Source of the DNA: Salpingoeca rosetta
Taxonomy: Eukaryota > Opisthokonta > Choanoflagellata > Craspedida > Salpingoecidae
Direction of reading: 5' to 3'
NCBI RefSeq assembly: GCF_000188695.1
Contig: NW_004754923.1
Location: forward strand, 703,014-717,404
Length of the DNA stretch: 14,391 nucleotides
In this document: positions 1 to 11,567 of the stretch, one piece after another
How positions within the stretch are numbered: position 1 is the stretch's first letter
Layout: the number at the start of each line of letters is the position of its first letter
Notes under the pieces: generated by a model
Told to the model about the DNA's origin: nothing
Seen by the model: the letters and a program-made list of their open reading frames with translations, nothing else
Databases searched by the model: none
Translations under genes and position numbers: made by a program

Positions 1-190
1 TGTCTCTCTCTGTCTCTCTCTCCGTCTCTCTCTCCGTCTCTCTCTCTCTGTCTCTCTCTCTGTCTCTCTCTCTGTGTCTCTCTGTCTCTCTCTGTCTCTC
101 TCTGTCTCTCTGTCTCTCTGTCTCTCTGTCTCTCTCCCTCTCTCTATCTGTCAACCCTTTTACTTCTCACACCCATATCATTCTTTTGTG
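1..190 (+). repeat. Pyrimidine-rich (TCTC/TGTC)n tract before the first visible exon
   Basis: Bases 1-143 are an imperfect TCTC/TGTC repeat with almost no purine except G. It grades into cccttttacttctcacaccc and an acceptor ending at 200. It is read here as intron sequence of the PUF60-like gene, acting as a very long polypyrimidine tract. No coding exon is supported within it. Confidence 0.7.
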
Positions 191-200
191 CACAACTCAG

Positions 201-1693
201 ACAACACCAGATGCGCCTGCTGCTGCTCAGCAACAGCAGCAGCCACAGGATGCTGTGAATGTGCGGCCTCCGTTGTTGCAGGTGTGTTGCAGCATGCTGT
301 CGTCGCACGCACAGGCACACATACACACACACAGGCACATACGCACACACAGGCACACGCACACACACATACGCACACACACACGCACGCACAGACTGTT
401 TTACTTCGTGATCGTGCTCATAAACATGTACACATGCGCACACAGGCACCATCGGAGGCAGGCGGTGGCGCTCTGCTCCAGCAGACACCACAGGAACAAC
501 CACAACAGCAGCAACAAGAGCAGCAGCCACAGCAACAGCAAAAAGAGCAGCAACAGCAGAAGCAAGAGCAGCCACAGGAAGGTAGTGGCACTGGTCAACA
601 GAGGCGACGCCGTCGAAAGAAGCGTGGCTTTGCATCGGCCACCGGTGGCGCAGACGACCAGAGCGGCAACATCCTTCCTGGGCGTGGCGACACAGCCAAC
701 ATGCAGCTGCAGACCATGGCCCAGCAGGCCGGCGTCTGGCACCCATGGAAGCTCACCCCTTTCGTGAACCTCCCAAAGCTCGACGCCCAGCAGATGGTGT
801 GTGTGTGTGTGTGTGTGTGTGTCAGTGTGTGTCATTCTGTGTTTGTGCACGAATGTGGTCGAGGGTTGCTTTACCCCTCCCTTCTCCCACGATGTGTGCG
901 TCCTCTCCATGGTCGACTCATGCACACACCTCTTTCTGTGTTCTGTTGGTGATACAGGAGCGAAGAGACGATGCATTGCAGTACCTGTTGCAAATCAACC
1001 TCGCCTTCCAAGAGGAAGTGAAGGTGCGTACATACAAGCGTTTGTTTTTGATGTGAGTACGTGTGATTGTGTGTGTGCGTGTGTGCTTATGCTTGTGCTT
1101 GTACGCAAGTGCGGTTCTCTCCCATGCACAAGATGGTGATGTCTTGCCCTGTCGTGCTTCGTGGACATGTACTGGTATGAGCAGAAGAAGCAGGAGGCGG
1201 CCAATGCCATTTCGCGCCGGGAGGCGGTGGAGGTGCTGAGCCGCATCTACATCGGCAACCTCTCCCGCGAAGTCACGGAGTTTGATCTCAGGAAGGTTGG
1301 TCCTCTCCACTCATGTCTGTGGTGTCGGAGCTGCTGCTATGCATGATGTCACGACTGGTGTCTGTGGCCACTGATTGTGTTTCGACTGATGGTGCTACTG
1401 CCTAAATCCCGTCGCACAAGCACACACACACACTCACTCCCTCTCCCTGATATGTTTTGTGTTGCGAGTGTGCGTGGTCCGACGCTTGTGATATCGTGCC
1501 TTTCTCATGAACCTACTTCATTCACCGCATTCTGTACGGGTACATGCGTTCCATTCATTCCGTCATGTGTGCGCCTTGTTGCCAGGCCTTTCGCAAGTAT
1601 GGTGGCATTCGAGAGTGCAGCGTCAAGCACGAGACAACGGGCACATCATTCAAGGTACCACATCATATGTGTATACGTATGTGTGTGTGCGTC

Positions 1694-1728
<35 letters not shown>

Positions 1729-1729
1729 C

Positions 1730-1765
<36 letters not shown>

Positions 1766-2111
1766 CTTGTCCAACACCGTTCCTTGTGGCTGAAACGTCA
1801 GATTTTCCGACTGGTAAGGTAGCGCAACAAAGCTCCCATGGTACCACACTCCACGTTTACGAATGACGGACACTACGCGAGAGACGGCATAGGTGTGAAC
1901 GGTTAGGGGCCCGACACGACCAAGCCGACGCGCAACAAAATATCGGTTCTCGTGAATTGGAACTATATCTACCACTCACGTGCGTAGATCAAACGAGATT
2001 CTTGTCCGATACGCTGAATGAGCTTCAGGTATTCAAACCGATCTAGTCTACATTGAGACTTGGGAGTCCCCAGGAGGGAGACCGACGTATAACTTGCCAA
2101 GGTATCCTCGG

Positions 2112-2143
<32 letters not shown>

Positions 2144-2145
2144 CG

Positions 2146-2187
<42 letters not shown>

Positions 2188-3360
2188 GCGTGTGTGTGCG
2201 TGTGTGTCTGCGCCTTTGTGTGAGTGTGCGCCTTTGTGTGTGTGTGTGTGTGTGCATGTGTGCACGCGCGTGCCTGTTGTTTTGTCATTTCGATCACTGA
2301 ACTTAACTTGCCTGCCTCTGCGTCTCTGTGCAGGGCTATGCGTTCCTGCACTTTGACGCGCCCGAGGCGGCCATGCTTGCCCTCTCCGAGATGAACGGTG
2401 TCATCATCGGCGGAAGAAACATCATCGTACGTCCTCCCATATTCGCATGTGTGTGCGTGAATGCGTGTGCGTGTATGCATCTGGGCTTGTGTCGCAACCA
2501 CCTCGCCCCAATATCAGCCACGTGTTGGTTGTTTGTTTGCGTTAACTTCCCCGTCACCACCGTAACCCCTCTCCTCCTTGTGTTCGCTCTGTGCAGCTTG
2601 GGCGGCCAAACAACAGCGATCGCGCGATGGAGTTCCTGGAGCCCCTGGCACAGGCGGCTGCAGAGGTGGCGGCGACTGGTGTTTGTTCGCAATGCTTCTT
2701 CACCTGGTTTCCTGTGCTTTTCCCTCCTGCCTCCTCATCACCTCCCTCTCCGTTCTGTTCACTCCCTTGTCTTTCCCTCCTCACCGCTCGTGCCCACCCC
2801 TCTCCCGCGCGTCTGCCCAGGCCAACCGCATCTATGTGACGTCGCTGCACGCCGACCTGAGCCAGGACGACATCAAGACGGTGTTTGAGGGCTTTGGTGC
2901 CATCCGCAGCATCGAGGTGATGCCCGGGGTGGAGGGGCGTGGGCTGCACCAGGGGTACGGCTGGATCGAGTATGAGGACAACTCTGCCCTTGCTGCCGTC
3001 ATGATGTGCGCGACAAACTTCGAGCTCGCCGGGCAGTTCGTCAAGATGTGCAAAGCTCTCAGGTCCGCCCACAGCAACGGGAGCCATGTGTTTGTGTTGG
3101 TGTTTGTGTTTGTTTGTTTGAGTTTGTGTTGTGTTGTGTTGTGTTGTGTGGAAAAGTGGTGTGCGCGTCCACATGTGTTTGCGTGTTTGCCAGCATGTCT
3201 TTTGCTGTCGTGTATTTCGTGTCTCAGAACTGCGTTGTCTCCGTTCACACACTGGTTGTATTGGCGTTGACAGCACGCCTGCGGAGATCAAGGCCATTCT
3301 TGCCGCGCACGGGCGCCTCCCAGGCAGCGAAGGTGAGTCGGCCACGCACACGCATGTATG

Positions 3361-3442
<82 letters not shown>

Positions 3443-4567
3443 GCCGTGGTGTCCACACCATCCTGGAGGTGCGGGAAGGGGGGAGGGGAGGAGGCACACC
3501 GCCAGTCGCCGCCGCCTGCGTTCGGTTCACTGGCTGACGGAAGTGTGCTGCACTGTGCTGTGCTGCGTTGCACTGCGGTGTGCTGTGCATGAAAACAGGT
3601 GCGACCGCAGGCCAGACGGGCGACCAGCAGCAAGGAGGACAGCAGCAGCAGCAAGGCCAAACACAAGGCCAACAGCAGCAGCAGCAGCAGCAGCCGCAGC
3701 AGCAAATTGAAGGGTCCATTGCTGCCCAGCAGGCTCTCTTACAGCAGCCGTCCGCGCCCCCAGCTGCACCACAACGTCGGTTGTACTTGCGATGCTGATG
3801 TGTGTGTGCTGAGGTGTGTTTGAGTGAGTGTGTGTGTGTGCTGATGTGTGTTTGAGTGTGTGTGTGTGTGTGTGTGCTGAGGTGTGTTTGAGTGAGTGTG
3901 TGTGTGTGCAGGTGTGTGTGTGTGTGTATGTTTGAGTACGTTTGGATCGCTGGTTCATCCCATCTGTTTTGTGTGACACTTTATGTCGCGCCTGTGCCGT
4001 CCTCACCCAAGCACGTGCATGTATTTGGTGTGTGTGTGCGTGAACGGCTGGCAGTGCATGCGCCGCAGCAGAACATTGACATGGAGGAGAACCTGACGAT
4101 CCGCGGGTCGCAGCGGTTCATGATTATGCAAAAGCTCCAGCGCGGCGACACGGGCGACGAGGTGACAGCACACACCAATTGGTGTGGGGGCAGCAGGGAT
4201 GCGGTGTGGTGGTGGGGGGGACAGCATTTTCAGCCATGCGCGTACACAATACAGCTCACCAGCCCCGCTTACACAACAAGTGCGCACACATGTAACAATG
4301 TACATGGTACCGATGTTTGCTCTTCTCCACTCCCTCACCCTCAACGATCCCCCCCCCCCCATTCAACACTCTCCCCACATGATGAATGGCGCCAGACGTC
4401 GTCGCCCGTGATCCAGCTGTCGAACATGGTGACGGCCAAAGATGTCGACGCCACGCTCGAAGATGAAATCCGCATGGAGTGCATCAAACACGGCGTGGTG
4501 CGTACACCCAGGAAGAAGGGACAAGGGGGGATGGATGTGTTGGCGTGCGCGCGTGTGTGCGTGTGGC

Positions 4568-4654
<87 letters not shown>

Positions 4655-5388
4655 ACATCTTGGCCAGTTGGTGTCCATTTACCCTGAGATTACTTCCCTC
4701 TGCTTTGCGATTCCAGGTTGACAAAATCCACATTCACGTCGACATCCCACCGGCAAGTTTTCAACACAGGATTAAATGCACACACATTTATGCACGCACA
4801 CACAACCCACACACACACACACACGCACACGCACACACGCACACGCACACACGCAAACATGCACACGCACACGCAAACATGCACACGCACGTGAGCACAC
4901 ACGCACACACACACATGCACACGCACACGCACACATGCACACACGCTACTGTTTGCTTCTGTGCCATGTTTGAGGCGTTGTTCAAAAGCAATGTTCTCAC
5001 ACTTATTTCCATTTGTTCTGTTAGAGCCAAGCAAGACCGCACCCTGATTCGCTGGCGAAGATCTTTGTCAAGTTTACCACTCCGCAATGTACGCAACGAT
5101 GCTTTTTGCTTGTTTATCTGCTGCATGCGCCGCAACCACTTTTGTCTTATCTCTCCCCATTTCTTTGACTCACACATGCACACACACACACACACACACA
5201 TGCACATGCACACGAACGTCTTCGCAGCTGCGGGCGCCGCGATTGATGCGCTGAATGGGCGCTACTTTGACGGGCGCGTGGTGGCTGCAGAGCGGGTTTC
5301 GGAGAAGACATTACAGCAGTTCCTTGGCGAAGAGGACAACAGCACCAACAACAAGGCCGCCACCGCTGCCCCACCTCCCTCAGGCTGA
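201..5388 (+). CDS. PUF60: PUF60-like poly(U)-binding splicing factor (5'-partial, 15 exons seen)
   Basis: Exons: 201-281, 446-796, 958-1023, 1185-1295, 1586-1654, 2334-2426, 2597-2665, 2821-3062, 3274-3332, 3599-3775, 4055-4161, 4396-4497, 4717-4752, 5025-5088, 5228-5388 (TGA). Phases agree across every junction, giving about 595 residues. Order: Gln-rich N-terminus; basic patch [20 protein letters not shown], resembling the PUF60 segment before RRM1; RRM1 (RNP2 IYIGNL, RNP1 GYAFLHF); linker LGRPNN; RRM2 (RNP2 IYVTSL, RNP1 GYGWIEY); Gln-rich linker; C-terminal UHM (IQLSNMV, AKIFVKF, ALNGRYF). PUF60 binds pyrimidine tracts and works with U2AF at 3' splice sites in the nucleus. The domain order and linkers match animal PUF60 as I recall it. 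No start codon is visible: exon 1 begins at a 3' splice site, so more exons lie to the left. The junction between the exons ending at 3775 and starting at 4055 is the least certain; the donor at 3063 is also weak. Confidence 0.88.
282..445 (+). repeat. CA-rich intron 1 of the PUF60-like gene
   Basis: Bases about 308-396 are CA repeats interrupted by GG, CG and TA. Donor GTGTGT at 282 and acceptor cacacag at 439-445 bracket the repeat, and both flanking exons are phase 0. The acceptor lies in CA-rich rather than pyrimidine-rich sequence. Confidence 0.6.
1185..2426 (+). other. RRM1 of the PUF60-like protein (three exons)
   Basis: RRM1 is split over exons 1185-1295, 1586-1654 and 2334-2426, and its last strand continues into 2597-2665. 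RNP2 reads IYIGNL (1248-1265) and RNP1 reads GYAFLHF at the start of exon 2334. The following GGRNII-LGRPNN is the RRM1-RRM2 linker typical of PUF60. All three exon junctions are phase 0. The helix segment [11 protein letters not shown] lies in the small middle exon, which is easily missed because its flanking introns are repeat-rich. Confidence 0.85.
1655..2333 (+). other. Large intron 5 of the PUF60-like gene with a repeat-free island
   Basis: At 679 bp this is the longest PUF60 intron in view. It contains TG repeats at about 1696-1723, 1731-1764, 2113-2140 and 2148-2182. Between them is a repeat-free stretch, about 1765-2112, of balanced composition. On the minus strand that island has two adjoining open frames (about 2110 down to 1969, then about 1975 down to 1765) with unbiased, protein-like residues. 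I do not recognise a protein or an RNA gene in it. Confidence 0.55.
2695..2820 (+). promoter_or_regulatory. Long C/T-rich tract upstream of the RRM2 exon
   Basis: Nearly all of intron 7 (2666-2820) from about 2695 is pyrimidine-rich and ends in gtctgcccag. It is the strongest polypyrimidine tract within the visible introns of this gene and one of the few introns without TG/CA repeats. Binding by the gene's own product is an inference, not something the sequence shows. Confidence 0.5.
2821..3062 (+). other. RRM2 of the PUF60-like protein (single exon)
   Basis: One exon carries nearly the whole RRM2: RNP2 IYVTSL, helix [17 protein letters not shown]1 GYGWIEY and the final strand AGQFVKM. It closely parallels the second RRM of PUF60. 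It ends in phase 2 at a weak donor (GTCCGC at 3063), and the next exon at 3274 restores the frame. Confidence 0.85.
3363..3440 (+). repeat. (TG)39 in PUF60 intron 9
   Basis: An uninterrupted TG dinucleotide run lies inside the intron 3333-3598, shortly after donor GTGAGT. Confidence 0.95.
3599..3775 (+). other. Gln-rich linker exon of the PUF60-like protein (CAG/CAA repeat)
   Basis: This exon encodes a linker of Gln blocks (CAG/CAA at about 3627-3705) followed by Ala/Pro-rich sequence. It joins RRM2 to the UHM, where animal PUF60 has an Ala/Pro-rich linker. A similar CAG-rich block lies in the N-terminal exon at 446-796. The donor is uncertain: GT at 3776 is used because it restores the frame with the acceptor before 4055. 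Confidence 0.65.
3818..3930 (+). repeat. TG-rich repeat with duplicated units in PUF60 intron 10
   Basis: Units of the form gaggtgtgtttgagtgagtg separated by TG runs occur at about 3810-3840 and 3879-3905, with a related unit between. This looks like local duplication of a TG-repeat segment. Confidence 0.6.
4571..4653 (+). repeat. (GT)41 in PUF60 intron 12
   Basis: An uninterrupted GT run lies inside the intron 4498-4716, whose donor is GTGCGT and acceptor ttccag. Confidence 0.95.
4753..5024 (+). other. Probable GC-AG intron (PUF60 intron 13)
   Basis: The donor reads CCG|GCAAGT, the usual form of a GC donor. The acceptor is ctgttag before 5025. Both junctions are phase 0. The in-frame TAG at 5022-5024 forces the downstream exon to begin at or after 5025, and the nearest GT (4757) would leave the wrong phase. 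The intron body is CA-rich (about 4776-4944). Confidence 0.65.
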
Positions 5389-5431
5389 ACACCTGTGTGT
5401 GCGTGTGTTGTGTGCGTGTGTTGTGTGCATG

Positions 5432-5537
<106 letters not shown>

Positions 5538-5608
5538 GTGTGTTGTGTGTGTGTGTCGTGTGTGTTGTGCACTCTCCTTGCCATTATTTCGCCATGAAAT
5601 CATTCTCG

Positions 5609-5614
5609 AATAAA
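5609..5614 (+). promoter_or_regulatory. Likely poly(A) signal AATAAA of the PUF60-like gene
   Basis: AATAAA occurs about 220 bases after the PUF60 stop and about 100 bases before the chosen start of the next gene. The flanks are locally A-rich. It would lie inside coding sequence if the next gene started at the in-frame ATG at 5594, which is one reason that start was not chosen. Confidence 0.5.
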
Positions 5615-5710
5615 ACAAAACTACAAGCAAAAGCACACACCAACCAACAACACGTGCACCGTCCATTTCCACCACCACCAACACATCCAGCACCACCCAC
5701 AGCACCGAAG

Positions 5711-7663
5711 ATGATGCCTCGTTCGCGGTGGCTGAGCCACTCGCCAAGCAGTGGGTTCACAGGCACGGCCAGTGGCATTGGAGGGGCCAGCCCCGACGAT
5801 GTGGCTGCGTCCATCGCCAACGCCATGAACCCCCTGCTCCCAGGCATCGACACCGCAGGCACCCCGGCGTCCTCCAGCCTCAGTCTGCGGTCGGCGGAGA
5901 GTGCGCAGCGCGGCTCACAGGGCGGCCGCTTCGGCATGGGCAGCGAGGCAAGAAAGCACAAGCACCGCGACATCTTCACCTTTGACCACGAAACTGTCGT
6001 TCGCGCCACATGGGAGTTTGTCCTCCACGAACGGTACGTGCCAGTGATGGTGTGCATGTGTGTGCATGTGTGTGTGTGCTGGTGTGTGTGTGTGTGCGTC
6101 TCTCTGTCTCCCTGTGTCTATGCATCTGCATGTGTGTGTCTACGTTTCTCTGTGTCTATGCACCTGCATGTGTGTGTCTGTCACAAGACCACATTGCAGC
6201 AGCCCGCAAGTCGACACGCTCCTTGGTCTCTGTCGATTGCCGAAACTTGTGACTCTGTTGACCTTGGCTCACCATCTTTGCCCATGTGTTGTTGTTCTGC
6301 AGTGCTGCTGGTGCTGTGGATCTGTTCAACATGCACAGATTTGTGTGTGACGGCCTGCAAACGCTGCAGTTGTGAGTACCCTGCTACTTGTCGAAGGCTC
6401 CTTCTGTTACATGTGCGTGTGTGGCGAGGCCATATGCATGTGTCGAAGGATTTGTTGCTCGTGCCTGTGCCTGTCGAAGGGTATGTGTGTTGCTCGTACC
6501 CATGTCTGTACACGGCTGCTGGTGTGTCGACTCACGTCGAGCAAACTACCAAGCAAGCAAGCGAGCAACATAGCAAGCGAGCAAGATAGCAAGCGAGCAG
6601 CACATGAAGGGTGTTCTCATGCGTGTACGCTCTGACATGCCGGTCGACAGGGAGAAGCTGACGCGACCCCAGTTGAAGCGCTGGGCACAAGTGTTTGAGC
6701 AAGCGGCACTGCGCTTTGGCGACAAGAGCGATCCTGTGCCAGCGCACTTGGAGACGGCGTGCGACACCTACATGGACCTTGTCGAGAAGCATCCGTGTTT
6801 GCGACGCCACTACAACGCTCTTGTCTGTAAGATGTTCCACCTGCAGAGCATTGCCATGGCTCGCGTGCTGGAGAATCCGGACCTGGCGCCCGTCCTTGTC
6901 CCGCCCGCTTTTTGCAAGGTGCGCCGGCCTTGCATCTGATCGCCTGTGTCGAAGTGGGAAGAGCGGAAGGAGGGTGTTCTTATTCATATGTGTGTGTATG
7001 TGTGTTTGCATATGTCTGTCTGTCGACAAGCACCACAACTGCTTTGATATGCCATCAACGGACTACTGACACTCATGCTGATACTGACACTACCCTGTCT
7101 GCCACTGTTGTTGCCACTGTTGCTGCATGCGTCTCTACCTTGCATCCAATGTACACAGCTGGTTTACGAACGGTTTCTGCTCCACATGGATCCCGTCGCT
7201 GCAGAGCTCGTCTACACCATCTGCCGATACCCAGAGGTAGTCTGTGCGCACATACACACAAAACACAAACACACACATACACACACACACACACACAAAC
7301 ATACACACACACACACACAAACATACACACGCGCACACACACACACTTGCCATCGCCTGTGTTGCTTTGATTGCTCGTGTGGGCTTGCACCACTTTGCAC
7401 CTGGCACCTTGCACCTTGCAACTTGCACCTGCAGCAACCCATGACTGATGCTGCTCACTGAACGCGTGTTGGTTCTGTTGTGCTATGTGCCAGTATCGGC
7501 CCAACGGTGGAATGCCGTATCAGGTTGCGCTTTCGCGATTTCTTGACGGCCGCACGCTCCCTGCGCACGACGCGTACCGCGTTGCTGCCGGATTCGTCGC
7601 CGTTCTCCCCTTTATCCTCTACGACCACTGCTGTGAGTGGCGCGGCGGCATCTGCTGCTGCTG

Positions 7664-7707
<44 letters not shown>

Positions 7708-7733
7708 GTGTGTGCGTGTGTGCGTGTGTGTGC

Positions 7734-7804
<71 letters not shown>

Positions 7805-10800
7805 ACAGTGAGTGGTGCTGCCACATGAGTGTGTAATGTAATGTAAATTGCGGCAACAAGCTAATCATATTCTCCCCTGCCCTTCTTCACCCACAACACC
7901 TACCGCAATTGCACCAACTCACGCCAATGACATCAAATGACACGAAACAAAACACAATAATGACGCGTTGTGCCTTCCAGCCAAGAACAAGGCGCAGTTT
8001 GAGCAGACCCACCGCAATCTGGTGCGGCGGGCGAGGGAGCTGAAGGGCGCCTACACCCACGCCATGGCCACCGCCCGCCACGCCTCCAAGGAACTCCGGG
8101 CCGTCGGTCAGCACGTGCTCCTGCTGCGCACCTGCCTCTACGTCGCCGATCCACACGCCTTTCTCGACGTGGACCCGACCTGGGACCTGCCGGCATGCAG
8201 ACCCCTGCCCCACGAGGAGTTTCTCACCCCAATGTACGCACACCACCGCCTCCGCTGTTGCTCTGTACTTCTTTGCGGCATATGCACTTGTGGTCTTCTG
8301 TGTCACTGCAGCCTCATCTCGCTCCTGGCGCTGTATGGGCCCTGTGGTTCTCAACATGACTCACACATATGGACATGGCCATGGCCCCACTTGCTGCCTG
8401 CATGTGTATGTGTGTGCGTGTGTATGTATGTGCGTTTGCGTCTTGTGTGTCGGCGGTACACCTCAACCTCTCTCCCCACTGCCCCACTCCCACCCCCATT
8501 TGCTCTGTCCCTGCTACAGCACTGCCGATATCGGGGATGTGGTGACGACGGACGTGTTCCACGAGCGGTTCCTTGATTTGACCGGTGGATTCCACGTGTC
8601 AACGCCAGAGCATCTCAGGGCAAAGGCGGTGCAGCCGCGCTCGCAAGGCAGCTCGCACATCCATGATCTCATCACAGACAGCCTTCTTGACCTCGCGGTA
8701 TTCACACACACACACACACAATCCTGCGTTATCGTATATGCACTTGTGTTGGCGGGTGAAGAGGGGAAGTCAACCAGGCTGTCGCTGCACATTGAGCAAG
8801 CACTGTGTTTGTGTACTTGTTGATCTCGTTCGAAACATTCACCGACACACATACGCATGTACGCGCGCACACACGCACACACGCACACATTTACGCACGC
8901 ACGCGTTGAAATGGCTGCAGGCGTTTGGGACGGACGATCCATACTCCACAGATGACGATGGCGACGAGGATGGTGATGACGATGCCGATGACGATGACAA
9001 GTTTGGTAGTGGCGATGAAGGTAGTGGCAACCGTGGCGAGAACAATGACAACACGGACCATACGGATGGGGATGAGGTGACGATTGACGGGATCAGCCCG
9101 GCAATGATGCGTCAGATTCCGCCCGAGCAACAGCGGCGGCTGAAGATGTTTCTTGAGGCGGGGGACAGCAACACCACGGACGAGGACGACGGCAGCGTGT
9201 ACTCGGACTACGACGACGACGACCTGTACTGGGAGGAGTGCATTCGCAGCGGACATGATGATGACGATGACGATGACGATGACGATGTTGCTGCTGATGA
9301 TGGCGAGGCCCGCGGCGGCGACGGCGTGGGGAAAGTGGGCAGGCATGAGCTGCTTGACGAGGAGTGGGAGCTGTGGATGGCCGACGCAGCACGCAGGGCC
9401 GAGGAGACACGCGTGCAGTACTACGAGCTGATGCTTGCACGTGAGGCGCGGGTGGCAGAGCAACTGCACGTTGCTGCTCAGCGGTCCCCGCAGCGCGTGC
9501 GGCGGGAGCGGCAGTTTAGCGACGAGACAACCAAGGGCACAGACAGCAACCCAGACAGTAAGGCAAGCGGCGACGCCGCTAGCCGACGTCGTCGTGGTGG
9601 CGGCAGTGGTGGTGATGGTGATGACGGCCGCAACAATGATGACGATGATCACAGTGTCCATTACGAGGTGAGCGGTGCTGGGAAGCAGTCGGGAAGCAGC
9701 AGCTCATCACCTCGCGCGCCAGCTCGCACGCGCAATCAAACGCGCGCGACGCTGAGCCCCGACGACGGCGACGACGGCGACGACGGTGATGATGTTGGTG
9801 ATGATTGTGATGGCGACGATGCGGACGATGGGTCTGGTGGTGACAATGACGGGGATGAGATGGCAAAGCTGAAGGAACGAATGCGCGGTGAGCACGACAT
9901 TGACCCGGAGAAGTTTGAGCGCTGGTGCGCCCTCATGGCAGACGCGAAGAAGAAGAACCAGGAGTAAGTCTTTGTACCTTGTTGCAGTCGCGGTTGCGGT
10001 TGCTTCTGGGCGAGAATATATGCGTGTGCATGTGTGTATGTGCGAGTGCATGTGAGTGTGTGAATGTGTGTGTGTGTGCTTGTTTGTGAGTGTGTATGTG
10101 AGTGAGTGTGCATGTGAGTGAGAGAGAGTGTGTATGTGCATGAGGTTGACACTGTGCTGTGCGGTGTCCGTATGTGTGTTTGCTGCACTGTGCCTAACAA
10201 AATGCATGTTTTTTGGCGACAGGCTGAACAACATTGGAACCCAGGCAGGCATGTCTGTGATGCCATACGTGGTACGTTCACAACTTGTCACAAGCTCACC
10301 TGCGTGGCTGTGTTACTGTTGTATCATTTGTGGGGCCCGTGGATGTCATAAGCAGCTGCTGCCACTGGTTACTTTGCTATCTCAACAAGAGGCTCGTTTC
10401 TCTTATGTTGTCAGCTGCTCACATCGCTGTGCATTGATCGGCCCATTAGAGCGCCAACTACCATGTTGTTGCGTATGAGGACGAAGAGACGACAGAGCGC
10501 TACACGTACACGGGGCCGCTGGTGCCGCAGCTGGAGAAACTGCTGGCCAAGCTCTCTCCGCACGACCTCGTCACCGCCGCAGAGGTGCTGCCCGTGCCAT
10601 GTGCTGGCGCTGTGCAGTGCGCAATTGTTTGCTTGTATGCGTGTGTGCATGTCAAAGGGGTGTGTGGAGACGCATGCACACGATGCTTTTCGTTTGCTTT
10701 GTACTTCTCACTCTCACGCCCCGATTCTCATGCACCGGGCATGTCTGCGTGTGATAGCGGGCGCGGCAGTATGCGGCGATTGTTGAGGACGGCATTGCGG

Positions 10801-11451
10801 TTCTGTCTCTCATCTGCACCAACCTCGAGCTCATCGCCGACGATAAGGTGCGGTCGTCGTGGACGTACGTCCGTGGTGCTCGTACTGTGTGCGCTCACCT
10901 CTGTGTGTGAAGGTGTGGTGGGTGTGGACGTGTCATGTACCCTTGATCAACCCTCAACCTTGCCTCTGTTGACATTATGATGGCTGCGTGCTCAACATCA
11001 GCGCGTCGCCATGGAGACAATGACCGAAGTCATGTGCCGCCTCGAGCGACAGCTGCTCACAGTCAGTACATACACACGCGCACATAGACGTATACACGTG
11101 CATCTGCAACTACGTTTGCTCTGCCAGCATCGTGCTTGACACTTGCGCGTGCGCGATCTTGTTGCCAATGCTCGAGTGCTGTGTGCGAGTGCTTTTGTGT
11201 GCATGTGTGTACCTCACCACGCTCGCCCGTTGTGTATGCTGTCTGGTGGCTTGCCTGCAGGACACGAAACTGTTCCACGAGATTCCGCCGTCAGAAATTG
11301 ATTCGCAGCCACCGCTGAGCTTCAACCCAAAGTTCAGCAACATTCGCACAGAGCGCCGGCACATCAACGCCACCAAACTCTGTCTCGAGTCCATTGCCGT
11401 CTGCCGCGAAATCACAGAGGTCAGCGCCATTGTGCATGTATGTGTGCATGC

Positions 11452-11482
<31 letters not shown>

Positions 11483-11489
11483 TGCGTGC

Positions 11490-11567
<78 letters not shown>

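Larger units (their letters stand above)
4396..5388 (+). other. C-terminal U2AF-homology motif (UHM) of the PUF60-like protein
   Basis: The UHM spans exons 4396-4497, 4717-4752, 5025-5088 and 5228-5388. Landmarks are IQLSNMV (RNP2-like), an acidic helix [19 protein letters not shown] (RNP1-like) and the Arg-Tyr-Phe of NGRYF at 5260-5268. UHMs use an Arg-X-Phe loop to hold a Trp-containing peptide ligand (ULM); human PUF60 has Arg-Trp-Phe, so Tyr here is a conservative change. About 30 Asn/Ala/Pro-rich residues follow before the TGA. Confidence 0.82.

Noticed and set aside
2017..2045. A possible tRNA B-box on the minus strand (GGTTTGAATACC)
   Set aside because: The flanking bases do not form a T-arm stem and no A-box or acceptor stem was found.
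2554..3705. A 383-codon minus-strand open frame
   Set aside because: It covers PUF60 exons on the opposite strand and a poly-His-Thr repeat. It is a shadow of GC-rich exons and the stop-free CA repeat.
3892..5388. A 498-codon plus-strand open frame, the longest in the window
   Set aside because: It reads through several PUF60 introns; the repeats are translated as Cys-Val and His-Thr runs. Only the exon parts at 4055-4161, 4396-4497, 4717-4752 and 5228-5388 are accepted from this frame.
5594..5710. Longer N-terminus of the unknown protein starting at 5594
   Set aside because: It is in frame and has a fair start context, but the sequence is A-rich, low in complexity and contains the AATAAA. 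It is kept only as an alternative.
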